64,000 nt of DNA from Antennarius striatus (Eukaryota; Chordata; Actinopteri; Lophiiformes; Antennariidae). Made by a program: the position numbers and the translations under genes. The stretch is taken from the NCBI RefSeq assembly GCF_040054535.1, contig NC_090796.1:11698001-11762000 (forward strand). The letters run 5' to 3'. Below, piece after piece: positions 18,100 to 31,599 of the stretch (its first letter is position 1; each line of letters starts with the position of its first letter). Below the pieces are notes generated by a model. That model saw nothing but the letters and a program-made list of their open reading frames with translations. It was not told the DNA's origin and ran no database searches.

Positions 18100-19034
18100 A
18101 CAGCCACCTGCTTCCCATCTCAAAAAGGTTCACCTACTTAAACTCAACTCCGACCTCTAGAGCTCCTTCTGTCTTAGACAATTATCGTCCAATCTCTAAA
18201 CTGTCTGTCCTGGCCAAACTTTTTGAGACCCATGAATGAGCAACTTAAACATTTTAACTGACAGCGTGATTATAAATCCTACTCAATCTGTTTTCTGAAA
18301 AGACCATAGTGCAATTACAGCTGTAACCTCAGTAACAAATGATAACAGAAATGCTTCAGATAACAAGAAGTCTTGTGTTGTATCATTTATTGACTTGTCT
18401 GGGGATTAGACATCGTGGCAGAACTCAATCCGTAGAACTAGATAATTTCACATTGTCGCTATTAGAAGTAATGGGTGTCCCACAATGGTCTGTTTTGGAC
18501 CCCATTTTATTTTTTTCCATTTACATAAATAACCTAGGTAGGGAGTTGAGGCAAGCACAGGTCTACCTTTGTGCAGGGTGGCAGTGCAATACTACATCCT
18601 ACAAATTTGGGATTTGGTTGGATGATAAGCTGTCTTTTGGACTCCATACTGTCAGCCTTTGAAAAAACACCCGAGTTAAGTTTTTTTCTTTAGACTGAAA
18701 ATTTTTTTCCATATTCAGCAAGGAAAAGGTTAGTGCAGAGAACTTTTGTATCAGTGTCGGATTATGGTGACATAATTTGTATGCACTCCAGCTCAACTAG
18801 ATGTATTTTACCACTCAGTCCTGCGCTTCATTACAGGTGCACCAGTTAGAACTTTTTAGATCTCTGTTAGTTTGTTATACTCGTCTCTAATCAAGTGTAC
18901 TTGAGTGTGTACTGTGTCATTCGTATAATATTTTGTGGCCTAGTCTTTGTGTATTATGTAATTCTTTGCCATCTGTATTGGCCAGGACTCCTTGGTAGAA
19001 GACTTATTACAAATTAATAAAGGTGAAATAACTA
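18100..19034 (+). mobile_element. Decayed L2-like non-LTR retrotransposon
   Basis: Fragments of a reverse transcriptase can be read in several frames with stops and frameshifts between them. A stretch near 18175-18230 gives NYRPISKLSVLAKLFE. Near 18470-18540 a VPQ-SVL-PILF...YINNL block corresponds to the usual VPQGSVLGPLLFxLYINDL region. Near 18750-18790 a VLDYGDIIYMHSS stretch matches the C-terminal part of fish L2-like polymerases. The 3' end at about 18980-19034 has the typical GGCCAGGACTCC...AATAAAGGTGAAATAA tail. It is old and cannot encode a protein. The 5' boundary is approximate. Confidence 0.75.
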
Positions 19035-20222
19035 ATAATGCAGAACACAATTGTTTTAATTATTTTAAGTAATGATCCAAATATCTTGGGGTTAGGTCTG
19101 TGGCTTACAAAATGTGCTGTGGATAAAAGCAACAATCATTTTATGTGGAGCATTGATTCCAGCCTTATGCTCCAGCAGCAAGGCAGCAGTTGAAGCAGAT
19201 GGGAGTTTGCAGCCAAATGGAGCACTGCATTTCCATTAATGGCCACCAGGGTGGGTTCAACGTCATTCTTCAGCTGGATGCTTGCACACTTGTAGACTGT
19301 GCTGCTGGATACGTTGGGGAATTGACAAAATGACAAAATGTTCATTAGAATTGACAATGTAAATGTAAAGAGTCCCATCATCCGCGGTTCTCTTCATTCA
19401 AATGGATCTATTTTCTCAGGTTGAAACTGGTCTTGCTCCCAACCAGAACAGTATCGTCTTGTCCTCTGGCACAGGCAAGATGAAAGAACATTAAAACACT
19501 TGGATCAGCTGGCACTGATGTTTAGTCACCAAACCTATCTAGAAATTAAGGGAATGATGAGTCAACCACTGATTACCGGTTCATTCAAAAGACTTGTGTC
19601 ACGTTACAAGGGGTTACCAACTACCAAAAAAGTGGTTCTGCCTGAAGGTTGCTGCACTGTTAATTTAATGTAATTTAAATTTAAATACAATATAATTAAA
19701 TTAAAAAATGGCAACAGCCTAACAGAAATAATTTTAAACAACTTGCTCAGACTTTACTGTGCCTTCAAGTGTTAGTGAGATCTAAAGCTAGATAGAAATG
19801 CATACACAATGTTAACTGTTAACTGATAGTGGCTGTTATGAATCCAGAGGCTATCATTCAAGTTCATAAATAAAGAGGGGTTTTCTTTGTTTGTTTGGGG
19901 GGTTTTTTTTAACTGAATGAGGCTTTATTTATATTACGGAGGCCTTGGCTCAGATATGTTCTGGTTTCAGTAGTTTCAGGGGTCTTTCTCTGGATCTTAT
20001 CTCGTTAAATATTATTCCTGGCTCTAAAATTTGAACAATGGTGATTTGTCCAGCTACATAATGGTTATGAGGATCACATGACCACTGTCTGTATCAACAT
20101 TACCTTTTAAATATTGACAAAAGAGGGATTCCGCAGAGATTCCATAAGGGATGTACATATTTCTGTTTCCAGTTCTGTTTCTCTGTAAACACTGTCAAGA
20201 AGCTCTTTATGGACAGGGCAGG

Positions 20223-20283
20223 CACACACTTACACACACACACACACTCACACACACGCACGCACACAGAAACACACACACAC
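20223..20283. repeat. (CA)n microsatellite, interrupted
   Basis: CA dinucleotides with scattered T, G and A interruptions are read directly. No gene link. Confidence 0.95.
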
Positions 20284-23200
20284 GAAGGCCAATAGAGAGG
20301 CCAATTTCATGTTATCCTAGAATGACATTGCCCTCGGGCAATGGTTGCATATGGAATAGCAGCAAGGCCGCATAGTGTGAGCTCCTAGGGAACAAAATTC
20401 CTCAGCAGCGAGTTTGCTATCAATATTCTCTCAGATCATCAGTCTGCAAAAATGGTAAAGAACTCACTTCAATTTTGAAAAATACAAAATTAACCAATAA
20501 TTTTCAGGACATTAATGTACAAGCACAGCTAGATTGTTAACAGAATGTGTCAGGTTCAGAGTCATTCATGCTTTAGATCACAGCAGCAGCAAATAATCTC
20601 CTGAAAGAAGTGTGATATAATCTCAAAAGATATGGGAAATAATAATGGTACTCCTTTGCTTTAATTTTAGAAAATCTAAGTCTAAGGAATACATTTTCAT
20701 AAACACATAATTAACACCAAATCTACAGTTAACATTGTCATTCACTGACAGAATGTACAGGGACCTTCAATCAATGCTATAACAGCTTGATATAAAGTCA
20801 TATTGCCATACTGATCACCATAGCAACAGTAGATGGTATGAAGATGGAACATCTAACAAGGCACGTAAAATACACCTACTCAAACGCAGACACTTTCAAG
20901 TCATCTCTACTGTACTTGTTTATTTGCTTTTTGTGGTATTTGACATTTTAGAAGAAAACAATTATTATATTTTACTTTATCTGAAGAACGCAAGTGGAAT
21001 ATTTATTGTAATAGGGCAAAATTAAAAGAGGCAATGCCAAATCAATCAGAATACAAACTATATGGGCATTGCAAGAAGTACAAAGATTACTCTTTTATTT
21101 TTGAAAAAAGACTGTTGCACAGCAAGGTATATTAATCTCATGTCTAATTTATTTAGAAATTGCTATACACATACATGTTGCAAGACTGACTCCTACATGA
21201 AGGCGAGCTGATACTCATAAAGACAACTATAAGATTTCTTAATTTCTCCAGAAGAAAGAACAGATTTTATTTTCAGTATCAGCCTAATATGTACAGACTT
21301 TCCATGTAATTACCTCACACATATATTTCAGGCATGTGGGCAAAACTCTGATTCCAAAGAGAGCTGCCTTGACCATGAGTGACAAAGGGAATACAAGGTA
21401 TAAGAAAAACTGATGAGACAACTGAAGAGCATTTAGAGGTAAAGCTCACAGCGTGGCCCACAATGCACCACTATTTAGGCTGAAGTCCCCTTTTCTGTGT
21501 CAGGTGTTGAAATGCCCTTGTCACATTAAGTGGCAAATCTCAGGATACTTTGCATTCCTGCCCACTCCCTCAGCAGATGCAGCGGTTTTAATGACATTGT
21601 CTTCTCCCCGTCAAGTCAGCTGGGGGCCGAAGAAAGTCACCTGTGGAAGTGGTGGTGGAAAGAAAAAGTCTTGAAGGGCAGCACTGAAACTCTGCTGGGT
21701 TCTGTCTTGAGTGTGAATCCTAGACTTTCTGAATTACAGGTACAGTTGATGCACCAATGTGCTGCTCTGGAAAGATCAAAAAAAAATTAGCACAGAGTGT
21801 AACAATATCCAAAGTTAACATGAAGTAATCACATTTAAATAATGAAAGATTAATCATAATGATACTATTTAACCATCAGATCAGGCATGTGTTGTATTTC
21901 AGGTAAAAGGTGTTGAAATTGAGGCTTTAAGAAAAAAACAGGTCTGTTTGAACTACAGGACCTATAATGTGCAATAGCTCTTTTTGCAAGAAAAATGCCT
22001 GTCAAGAGGTCAATATAAAAAATAAAATAAAATGAGAGTGGGAAATTCAAGTATATGTAGTTGATTTTTGGAGGTTTATTACAGTAATGCCAACAACAAG
22101 GGAGAAATTTTTAAAGTGTATATGCCAATAGAAAATATGATTCCTGAAAACGCCCAGGGCATTATAGCAACCAGGGGGAACTTCAATACAGTGCAAGAAG
22201 AAAGGTTACATAGAAAACCAGCACAGGGAGGACCCAAAAGTAGAACAAATAAAACTTTCTTATGATTTTAGAAGTAGGACATTTTGACCCACAAGGGAAG
22301 GATTTCATTTCTCCCTCCGGCCTTCTTCATTTTTAAAACAACAGTGAGGATTATCGGTGCACAGTCATGAAATAGTAAACTCAAGGTGAATGCCAGATGC
22401 TCTAGACCTCTAGAACTGGTCAACTGCAGACAAGCAAAAGCCTCTAGGCTTACTTCAGGCACACTAACACCAGGCCAAAGGTGTAGCTGAAATGTCTATA
22501 TTGATTTGAGGGAAGAAAACCACTGAAAACATCACAAAATAATTAAACAGAAAAGTTTAATTGAGGCAGAGATGCTGTGTTGACACCATTTTAAATTAAT
22601 ATAGCCTTGGGTTGGAGAAGAGGTCGTCAGGTAGCATCCAACCTTCCAAGTGTATTGACCCTTATCCAAAACAGTCTCTAGTTGGCAGGTCAGTAACGGC
22701 GGCCAACTAACTGTCCCTCTCATCCAGGCTTCCAGCTGAAGTCCTCACTCTTGAGCCAGAGCCAACAGGAGGCTCTCACCCCAAACATCATGGCAGCTGT
22801 TTCTCTTTTGTAGTCCCTTGTAGTTATTTTTGTTAGAAAATTCCAGAAGCATTAGATACTATGAATTGTCAATTAATAGATACAAGCCCTGCTTAAATCA
22901 ATGGTTATAAGGACATGTCAAGAAAAAAGTACTAAATGGTTTTGGATGGAATGATCTCCCCCCCCAAAAAATGTTTTTTTTCATAAATGAACAAATTTGA
23001 TATGATGGAAGTGAAAGTTTTACTTTTGACTCTGTACAGAAAGGCATTGAACCTGGAGCTTTCTTGCTGTGAGGCAACAGTGTTACCCCCAAATCAACTC
23101 TTAATAAAAAAATAAAAAAATAAAAATCCTGGACTAAAATGGGACTGCTACCAAGCAGTCATATCCAATCTCTTGCTACATTGCAGCAGTTTGTGGTAAA

Positions 23201-25392
23201 TTTTCTGATGCCTTTTTTTTTATCTCCCTCCACTATGTCTTTGATTTAAACAGTGCAATCCTCCTCTTGAGTGCCTCTAATCGGGTTATATGGAGAATGA
23301 CTCTGGAAGCTTTGAAAGCACCCTGTGCGCATAGCACAGAGCCTCCTTTGTAAGAAATGCTTGACAGATTTGACAGAAAAAGTGTAATACTTTGAAAATG
23401 AAGAAGTGCGCACACTGGTTAAGGAGTCATTGTCTAGCAGACTGGAGTGACTTTTCCACTGCTTCAACATCAATTTTAATTTCCAATTTGCCGATGCAGA
23501 ACCTTGTCAGGGTTTAAAACATTATCAGATATTAAGTCTACTCGGTTTCTCAGATCAATTTTGCTGTAGATACAAAAATATTATGTTCAAAAAAGTCTGA
23601 CAGACTTGATTTCATTAAGCAACTTTAATATCTTTTGGAATAACTGGAAAGAGGAGGTGACCACCATCATAACAGATAAATAAAAGCAGTTAAGGATCAC
23701 AGGAATCATATCATTTCTCTCAAATTCTGAAAACTGCTTGTAATGATTGATGTTGTTATACTCATTAAAAAGATCCCCTGTTGTAACCGTTCTGAAGGCT
23801 ATTAAATTTCCACATGACAGGAACTATCCAATGGTGCAAAGAGGAAGAAAAATAAAAAATGTTCTGGATATGAATGAAAAATATGTTTTAATTGAATGTA
23901 AGTCAGTTTAAATTTTGGTTTTTAAGGTCACAATCATGATCTCAAATACATCCAAATCTCCAGAACAAATGTTGCACCTGCACATGAAAAACACAAATGT
24001 TACATTTCTACATTTGTTTGACTGTTGCATTTCGAATATACAGTAACAGATTTTGCTCCTAATTTCCTCTCATTTCATTGACAAATACAGAATTTTGTTT
24101 CCTTAATCACGGCTGGAAATAGACCAGCCTCCAAACCCGATTAGCCTGTGTGCCTGCAAGCATGCAGAATTCATTGCTTGTTCTTGCTTCTCATTGTCAG
24201 CAGCCTTTGTGCGAGCGCGTTATTCTTCAGTTGTTTTACCTTTCTGCCAAGGCTCAGTTGTTGTTTGTGTTGTTCTTTTGGCTTTACAGCATACGTATTC
24301 CCTAAGAGTGAACCTGTTTGCAAATCTGGCATCCAAGGTTCTTATCTTTCTAAGAGAGCCAATGCTTTGCGTTACAAAAATAGTTAGCTCAGTGTCCAAT
24401 CAGCAGTCAGGTCACTGTGTGGAAATGTCACCACAACCCCAGTGTCAGTGTCACAGTTATCCCTTGATTGCACTACAGCTGCTAATGGCACAGTCAAACC
24501 ACCAGTAGGATTTAGAAAATAAACCTCTGAGGTTGTTAATGTTTGTTTCTTGTCATCCATTTTTAGTACTTTTGACTCTATCCAATGTTTTTCACAGTGG
24601 AGCTGTTTACATCAAACATTCTGTTTTCACTTCATGCCCAGACTTTATCTTAAAACAGAGTTCTACTGTTTTACCCCAAGAGGCACTTTCTCAGAGAAGT
24701 ATTTACTCATTAGCATATCCACAAGTGGCCACTGGTATGATAAGTTCACCTGAAGAAAACTCTGAGAAGAGTCAGACCCATTCAGGTCTGCTATGTTAGG
24801 GATTCTCAGCAACAGCTCCTCTCATCCTGTCAATCCTCATGACAACATTGCTGTTGAAATATTCTCTGTGAAAAATGACCAGCAATAGGAAATTAAAGAG
24901 AAAAAGAAATGACAAGTTTTGAGCCACGATCCTGAGGGGAACAGAGTTTCAATTAAAGATGAAGCTACCAGAGTTTAAGCAAGCAAACACAGCTGAATTC
25001 TGAAGTGAGCTCTTTTTTCGCTAGTCTTTGCTCATCGCCACCAGGGTTGAGTGAGCATTCGCTGTGAGTGCCAGTGAATAAAAAAATAGGTGGTAGTTTT
25101 GTAATTAACATAATCCACTGGGTTGTGAAAAACATCTCATCTACAACAGCACTAAATTAAACACTGAAAATATTCCAACTTATTTTATGCAGCCACTGAT
25201 GTTTGTGTTCTTTTTTTATTTAAAACATCTCAAAAACATTTTCAATCAAAATTAAATGTATTTTCAGATTGTCCAATCAAATTTCTTGTTCAAAACCTTT
25301 ACCCTTCATTAGATTAATGCATATTCATGAAGAGAAAGCATTGATAAGAAAAATGTAATGTCTCCATCATGACCGCTCAATCACTCTTGCTG

Positions 25393-25419
25393 AGTCCAGT
25401 GCGGAAACTGCACTGGACT
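25393..25419. repeat. Perfect 10-bp hairpin, 7-nt loop
   Basis: AGTCCAGTGC at 25393-25402 is followed by a 7-nt loop and its exact reverse complement GCACTGGACT at 25410-25419. A run of G residues follows near 25455. Function unknown. Confidence 0.7.
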
Positions 25420-26084
25420 TTCTGAGGATTTTTGTAATTTGCGTCAAAAAGTGTGGGGGGGGGGGTCACTTTCCCTTGAGCAACCTTTTACTAGATACAT
25501 TTAAATTCAGATCCACTACTCTGCTTCCTCAAAATAAATTGTATTAATTAACTTAGAATTTAATCAAGCAGTTTTGGGTTTCAGCAAATAAAACCTTAGC
25601 AATGCAAGGAAGACTCAAAAATCAATGAATTATATTTATTCTCTGAACCCATTTACCTTATTTTTTTTAATAACATGTTATTTGCTGAACATTGGAGTTA
25701 CAGCCAATTTGTCTTTAATTCACTCTCATTCCACTGTCAGGAAGTTTTTTTTCCAACCACAAGTGTTCATGCAACCTTTGGCGTAAGATAACAAAATGAG
25801 GTTGACAGCAGGAGTACACAACTGTAATCATCTAATCTGAGTATGGCTGTTAGTTCCGAAGCTTGCGAGCAGAGACTATTTTCCAAAATGCTTTAAAATG
25901 TGATTTCTCTACAGAGTTTCTCATCTGGAAAGGAGGAAGGGAAAGAGAGTAAAACATTTGTTATTTCTTCTGGATGTGATCGGTGGATCTGTCTTTGCTG
26001 AAGCCTTTTATCCTAGACAGGCCGTGTTACCAGATGTTATGAATGAAGCCGATGCAGGGAATGAGCTGAGGTCCTTTTCAGGAA

Positions 26085-26205
26085 ACAGGGTTAACAAACC
26101 CTGACTAACACCTGTGAATCTGGGTTAATTTACCCTGTGAACCCAGGGTTTGCGGTTTCGCAAAGGCTGCTCAGGGTTAGTTTCAACAACACAGGGTAAG
26201 TGGCT
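26085..26205. repeat. Cluster of nested short inverted repeats (MITE-like)
   Basis: The words AGGGTT and AACCCT alternate repeatedly. Examples are AGGGTTAACAAACCCT, a CTGGGTT/AACCCAG pair around 26120-26148, and TTTGCG-GTTT-CGCAAA near 26148-26165. CAAACCCTG and CAGGGTTTG flank a central segment as inverted ends. This is the texture of a small palindromic DNA element, though no terminal duplication was identified. Confidence 0.4.
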
Positions 26206-28002
26206 GCAAAGAAGAGATAGATGGCATGGGAGTCAATGAATAAAAACAGTTCACAAGAAGAACATTTTGATCACCATTCATATAATTCGTAACATGCAAC
26301 ATTATCCTAGATTGCAAGAGAGATGCTGTTAAAAAAAAAAAGAAACCTGATCCTTAGTTCACCTTGGCTTTAAGCCAGTGTCATGTATCAAAACTTCTTC
26401 TTCTTTTTTTTATCGATCTTTTTTATTTTGTCATGTTTCAAAGTATTAACTCCAATTTGTGTCAGCGGTGAGTCTGCCAATTTTTATACAGTACAAAGCC
26501 ACATTCTTTTCAGCAGTAAGGGGTAGCCAATTGTGCCAATGTAAACTCCTCTTTTCTTACTGCTGACAGGACTATGATCACAGATACTGCTGACTAGATT
26601 GTGAGCTAGATGTCTCCTGCTCATCAGACATTCAGCTGAAGTAGCGAGGACCAGTGCAAATGATGTAATGTGCAATCAAACTATCATTGTTGCATTGGTG
26701 AGGTAAAACTTGCATTACGACACGCAGTGAAATTTCAGAGCGTGCTTTTCTTTCTGTCATACAAAGCAGAGACGTTCATTAGTCTTATCTCTGTTAAATT
26801 TGCCCACCATGCAACAGCAATGGGAAATCAACCCTGGAATCCATCTAACCTCAGCTTGGCAGGATTTGGTTGCTTCTATAATTATAATTTGCATGAAAAC
26901 ATGATTATTACACTTGTGGGAAAAATGGCTGTTTATTGTATGGCAATGCAAAACTATTCATCCCAGCCCGTTCCTGATGTCACTGGTTGGAACATTTAAG
27001 CTTTCAAGGCTTTAAAAATAAATTTTCCTTCTACTTAAAACATAGAGGCCCAGGGACCGTCTATTAGGCCATTAATAGATTGCAAACTCACAGTCTGAGT
27101 TACATCTCACTCTGCTCTCTTCCACTCTGGATCATTGCTGTGCACTGTGGGTCGTAACATACATCACTGTCGCTGGTTTGTGCATGGTGTTATAATTTAA
27201 CAACCAGAGCAGGAAGGTTGGAAATAAACACAAAATGTGGTGTGTGGACACGGATGTTTCTTGGAGAACAAAACAACATCTTAAAAGCAACACAGAGTTA
27301 AATTTAAAAAAATTATTTAAAGTGTTGTGTAAGTGATATTTATTCATTCCAGTAACCAGATACAAGTACTAATATATCTGCAAATCTTTGTTGCACCCAA
27401 CAACGCATTTGCTGGATCAGTTAAATACATTAACTGATGTAAGTGATCTGCAATAAGGTGATTTTTAATTTACAGTTTTCTGGGTAACATTTACCAAATC
27501 TTTACCATATCAATGTTCAAAATCTAATTAACCTTTAAAAAAAGTGATATTTGAGGTTGCTTTTCAGAGATGGTATCTAACTTGCAGTCATGTGTGCAGT
27601 CATAATCAGACAGTTTGTTTGTGTCCTCTCTATTAAAAAATAAATATAAAAGATTAGCCTTTATCAAGTTGGGTAACATAAATATATTCAACAAGAAGAG
27701 CTATTCAGGATTTTCCCTCATATAAAGAGAACGTCATCCCTGTAATAGAACTGTGATGATGCAAATATGAACTCGTTCTTTCATCGTCACTCTGGGAAGG
27801 CAGACTGCTGAATTCCAGGGAAACGACTGAAACAGTCAATGAAGTCAGCGAAGTTTTAATTTGCACACCGCCTGTCTCATGTCTGCTATTCAGATATCAC
27901 ATGTTAATTTGCTTTTTTAAATTTTTGTTTTGATGATTCCATGTTGAGGCTGGTGTTTCAACACGTCGGTATTTCAACATGTGTTATGTCTTGTTGTTCT
28001 AT

Positions 28003-28205
28003 ATCAATCAATTTTGTTTATATAGCACTTAATCATGGCAACAGACATTTCAAAGCACTTTAACAGACAGAAAAATCCAACTGAACCCTCCAAAGCAAGC
28101 ATAAGCAACAGTGGGGGGAAAAATAACTCCCTCGTTGAGGAAGAAACTCCGGACAGGACCCAGACTCTTTTGGGCAGCCATCTGCCTTAACCGGTTGGGT
28201 GGAAA
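28003..28205 (+). repeat. Common teleost dispersed repeat ('tttatatagcac' type)
   Basis: The block begins with TCAATTTTGTTTATATAGCA, passes through an 'aagcactttaacag' segment and an AGGAAGAAACTCCGGACAGG segment, and ends with a GCCATCTGCCTTAACCGGTT stretch. This order of words is shared by a very abundant fish repeat family known to me from many fish sequences. The class is not assigned with certainty. Confidence 0.7.
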
Positions 28206-29204
28206 ATAAATGAAATAAGAGAAAGAGAGACAGAGAGGGAGTGGCAGATAGGCCAGATAGAGTGAGTGTCTTTATGGTTATAGTTAGACGATTTGATGCT
28301 GGCACTGAATTTGGGACGAGAAAGTCAGGCTCATTAGGGTCACAGAAGGCATCATGCAGCATACAAGACTGGGGTGCATCATGCACAGACTACCCAGCTA
28401 ATGTCATATTTCCTACAACAATTCAACATCTGACCTTCCAATTTCATTGTACATCTGGGTAATTACAAAAGAAAGACCTTTACCTTTACCTTTCTTGATC
28501 TGAATTTTATGGGAAAGAATATGCAAATCACCGGTCTTTGTCAACTTCATCCACAAGAGCTCACCGACCCCAGGAGATAAGACCACAACCACATGGTAAT
28601 GCAATGCAGCATGAGGTTGACTGCAAAGTTGAAAAGCTGCATATGGTCTGCTGATGATGTCGACATAGCTCACCAGGAGACTAATCCATGAGCCAAGTTT
28701 CTCTCTGGCACTGGTGAGAAAATGCCAGGGGCCAGTCAGACAGCATGGCAATGAATAAATGTTTTCTTTATCCACTTTCCAGGCACATAATCATTTTCCT
28801 ATAGCTTTCAAACTTGGTTTCAATTAGTGACATTTCCATTTTGTTGTCTCCCTTCAAACAATCATTACCTGGGTGGAGAGGTCTGGTTTGGTGCTCTATA
28901 TCTATGATTATCTCTTAATGTCATCCATTATACCTCAACTTGCCTCCAAGAGCTAGAAGGCGCTTCACATTCATAATACAAGAACAAATGTAGTCTCGGG
29001 CTGCCATTTTCTCAAGCAGATCATTACTGGTTCAAACATCGGAAGGTCTCATACCTGTTCATGTTGTGCTGCTGTTCTTCAGTTGAAAAACAATCAGCCC
29101 GACTACAAATATACAGAATTGACACTTTCCTGTCTTTTTTCAAATGAAAAATACCAGACAAGACAGCACTGACAATCAAGATAATTTTCATTTGATGCAT
29201 TTAT

Positions 29205-29335
29205 TTATTTAGTTTATTTTTTTCAGACATGTTAATAAAACAAACTTTACACCTTCATCACATTTACAACATCAACAACAGCATCTGAAAAAAAAAGGGG
29301 GCTGACGGGTTTAAGCCAATAGGCTTGTGAAAATC
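29205..29335 (-). mobile_element. Probable 3' end of a non-LTR retroposon
   Basis: Read on the minus strand, the block ends with ATTAACATGTCTG followed by an A-rich AAAAAATAAAC tail and a short (AAAT)n-like run, as do the 3' ends of several fish non-LTR elements. No coding sequence remains. The assignment rests on tail appearance only. Confidence 0.35.
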
Positions 29336-31008
29336 TGATGTATAATTAACTTGTGGAGGTTTACAGCTGTGATTATGGGGCATGCTCACAGATTGGATAC
29401 CCAGAATTTTACAGCAAATTAAGTTGTCATATAAAAAGCACCTTGTGTCTTCAAGCCTGTAAATTTCAGCATTAAACTGAACAGACCTACACTAACTACA
29501 TGTTTAAAGTTACACATATCATAACAAATATGAGCAACTTAAGTGCAAGTGCCCAATTTAGAAAGATATTTATAAAGTCTTACATATTCAAAGTGAATTT
29601 AAACATTTTGAAGCCAGTTTTCAAGTTTGATATGAATTGTAGCTGAATATAATAATAATTGTGATGTTCCGAAACTCACAATTTGAAATTCTCGACCACT
29701 TTTCACATCAAGTACAGGGACATTCTATTGACAAGAAGCAGTTACCATCTGAGACATATCAAATACGCTCGGCATCTCTGCAGTTTTACCAATTGAAAAG
29801 ATTTTGCTCCTCTGCTAGAGCCTTTGAGACAGGCAAGGTCAGAAAAACTCAAAAGCAAGTTTCCAACAAGGAGTTTCTCTGGTACAATGGATTGATTGTG
29901 TTTACAACAAAGCCAGACAGAGGTCTGGTGAATATCTAATGTAGTCACAGAGTACCAGTAAGTCAAATAAAATTAATTTGTGTGTTTGCTTGTAGCCTTT
30001 ACCTTGGTTAAATCAAATCAAATTCATAACACTGAACTTCCAGTATATTTTGCCCTCTAATGAAAGTTAGGATGATATTTTCAACAAAGCACTTCAAATA
30101 AAAAAAACTGGATCACCTTTGCAACAGTTCATACCAGCCTAGAAAAGTAACATGTCCATTATAAATGGACTGGAGTATTGCATTCAGAAATAGTATTGAA
30201 AAATATGCTTGAAAATGCATGGCCTGTTCCTGTGGTAGATTTATTTACAAGCTTTTTTAGTATGTGTGTGTGGGGCAGGGGGGTGCATCCACTCTGTTAT
30301 TCTATTAAAATACCATTCTTTTCCACACATGGAATTATGTCTGATAAAACTCATGTCTTAATTATTCTGCATTTATTTTTCATTCAGGAAGGAAATGGCT
30401 GGGTTTTTTTTCAACTGTAAGAAATAGGTATGCCTAGACTCCAATTCTGTATTCAGTATTTTATTGTAAGCCAAGCACACCTTTTACAAAATATGTACAA
30501 CCTAAAATTCATCGTAATTAGCCTGCATTATTCTACCTTTAACATTCCACACAATAAGAAAAAGCACGCTGTCTCAATGCTTTTTCCTCCCACAGATGCT
30601 GAGTCTCTTCATCTCTGTTTTTGGGCCATACACGTCTGAAAGATAACTTGTGATTTATGTAGGCTGCACACACATTCAACCACTTTCTAAAATACATTAC
30701 AGCACCCACTGGAAACGTACTGTTCATGCTTTCTGTATGTGTTCATATTTTGTGCCCTTTAAACAGAAATAGAGCATAGAGCAACAAACACTTATTTTTA
30801 AAGTGTGATATTCTGACCCAGAAAATCTGGTTGTTGCACACAGGTCTATATTTATTCTCAATTTGCATTTTGTTGTAAGACATTGATATTATAAATAGGT
30901 CTAGGGTGGCCAATTTCATCAGCCTACTGCAAGCAAAATTATTCAGCCACATTTTTCATTGAGTTTAACAATTTAAAAGCTACAAATACAACATAATTAC
31001 AAGTGTTA

Positions 31009-31037
31009 ATTCCAGATATTTCACAAATATCTGGAAT
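31009..31037. repeat. Perfect 13-bp palindrome, 3-nt spacer
   Basis: ATTCCAGATATTT at 31009-31021 is followed by CAC and the exact reverse complement AAATATCTGGAAT at 31025-31037. It lies about 1.1 kb upstream of the cep55 start codon. It could be a dyad protein-binding site or a chance hairpin. Confidence 0.75.
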
Positions 31038-31149
31038 ACTGATTCATGTGGTGGGAAAAAAGGTTTTACTGTTTGAAATCATATACATTCTGGATAAGTG
31101 CACTCCTTCAGTTGATATGTGCTACATTTTTCTAATAATGTATACTGTT

Positions 31150-31190
31150 TTAAATTTCCCAGTTTGGGATAAGTAAAGTATATCTATCTA
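31150..31190 (+). repeat. Retroposon 3' tail remnant
   Basis: The sequence AAATTTCCCAGTTTGGGATA followed by AGTAAAGTATATCTATCTA has the form of the 3' end shared by many fish L2-like elements (AATTTCCCC...AATAAAGTATCTATC). Only the tail is recognisable. A related word, TTGATCCCCGAAGGGAAATT, occurs at 31879-31899. Confidence 0.45.
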
Positions 31191-31599
31191 CTAATGATGC
31201 TCGAGTATGCTTAAATCGTTTATAACGTCAATTGACAATAAGTCACTTTTTTTTTCTTTTATCGTGTACCACACAGGAAATATTCATGCACTGCAGCAGT
31301 TTACAGGAAGACATACAGTACTGTATCTATTTTGCACATCAGAAGTTACGTTGTTACAAGACGTCAAACCAGTTTGGGTGGCCAATCAACGCCCTCCTCC
31401 ATGTGTACGCTTCATCTGTTGCACAGCAGAGCCCGACGAAGAAGATCGACACTAATTTAAACCCGTATATAGCTGGAGAGAGCGTAAAATTATTAGTGAT
31501 TGGAATAAATACTATATTTAAAGCTAACTGGATCGAATACAATAATAAATTTTTTGCAAAGAACAAAGTTGTCAGTTTTCCTTCTACACACCGCCTCAA

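Noticed and set aside
18339..18662. A 107-codon plus-strand open frame
   Set aside because: It is a fragment of the decayed L2-like reverse transcriptase, not a host gene.
20223..20283. CRISPR-like regular spacing of CA blocks
   Set aside because: It is an interrupted microsatellite with no unique spacers. CRISPR arrays are not expected in a vertebrate.
28060..28386. A 108-codon minus-strand frame
   Set aside because: It overlaps the teleost dispersed repeat and is not a gene.
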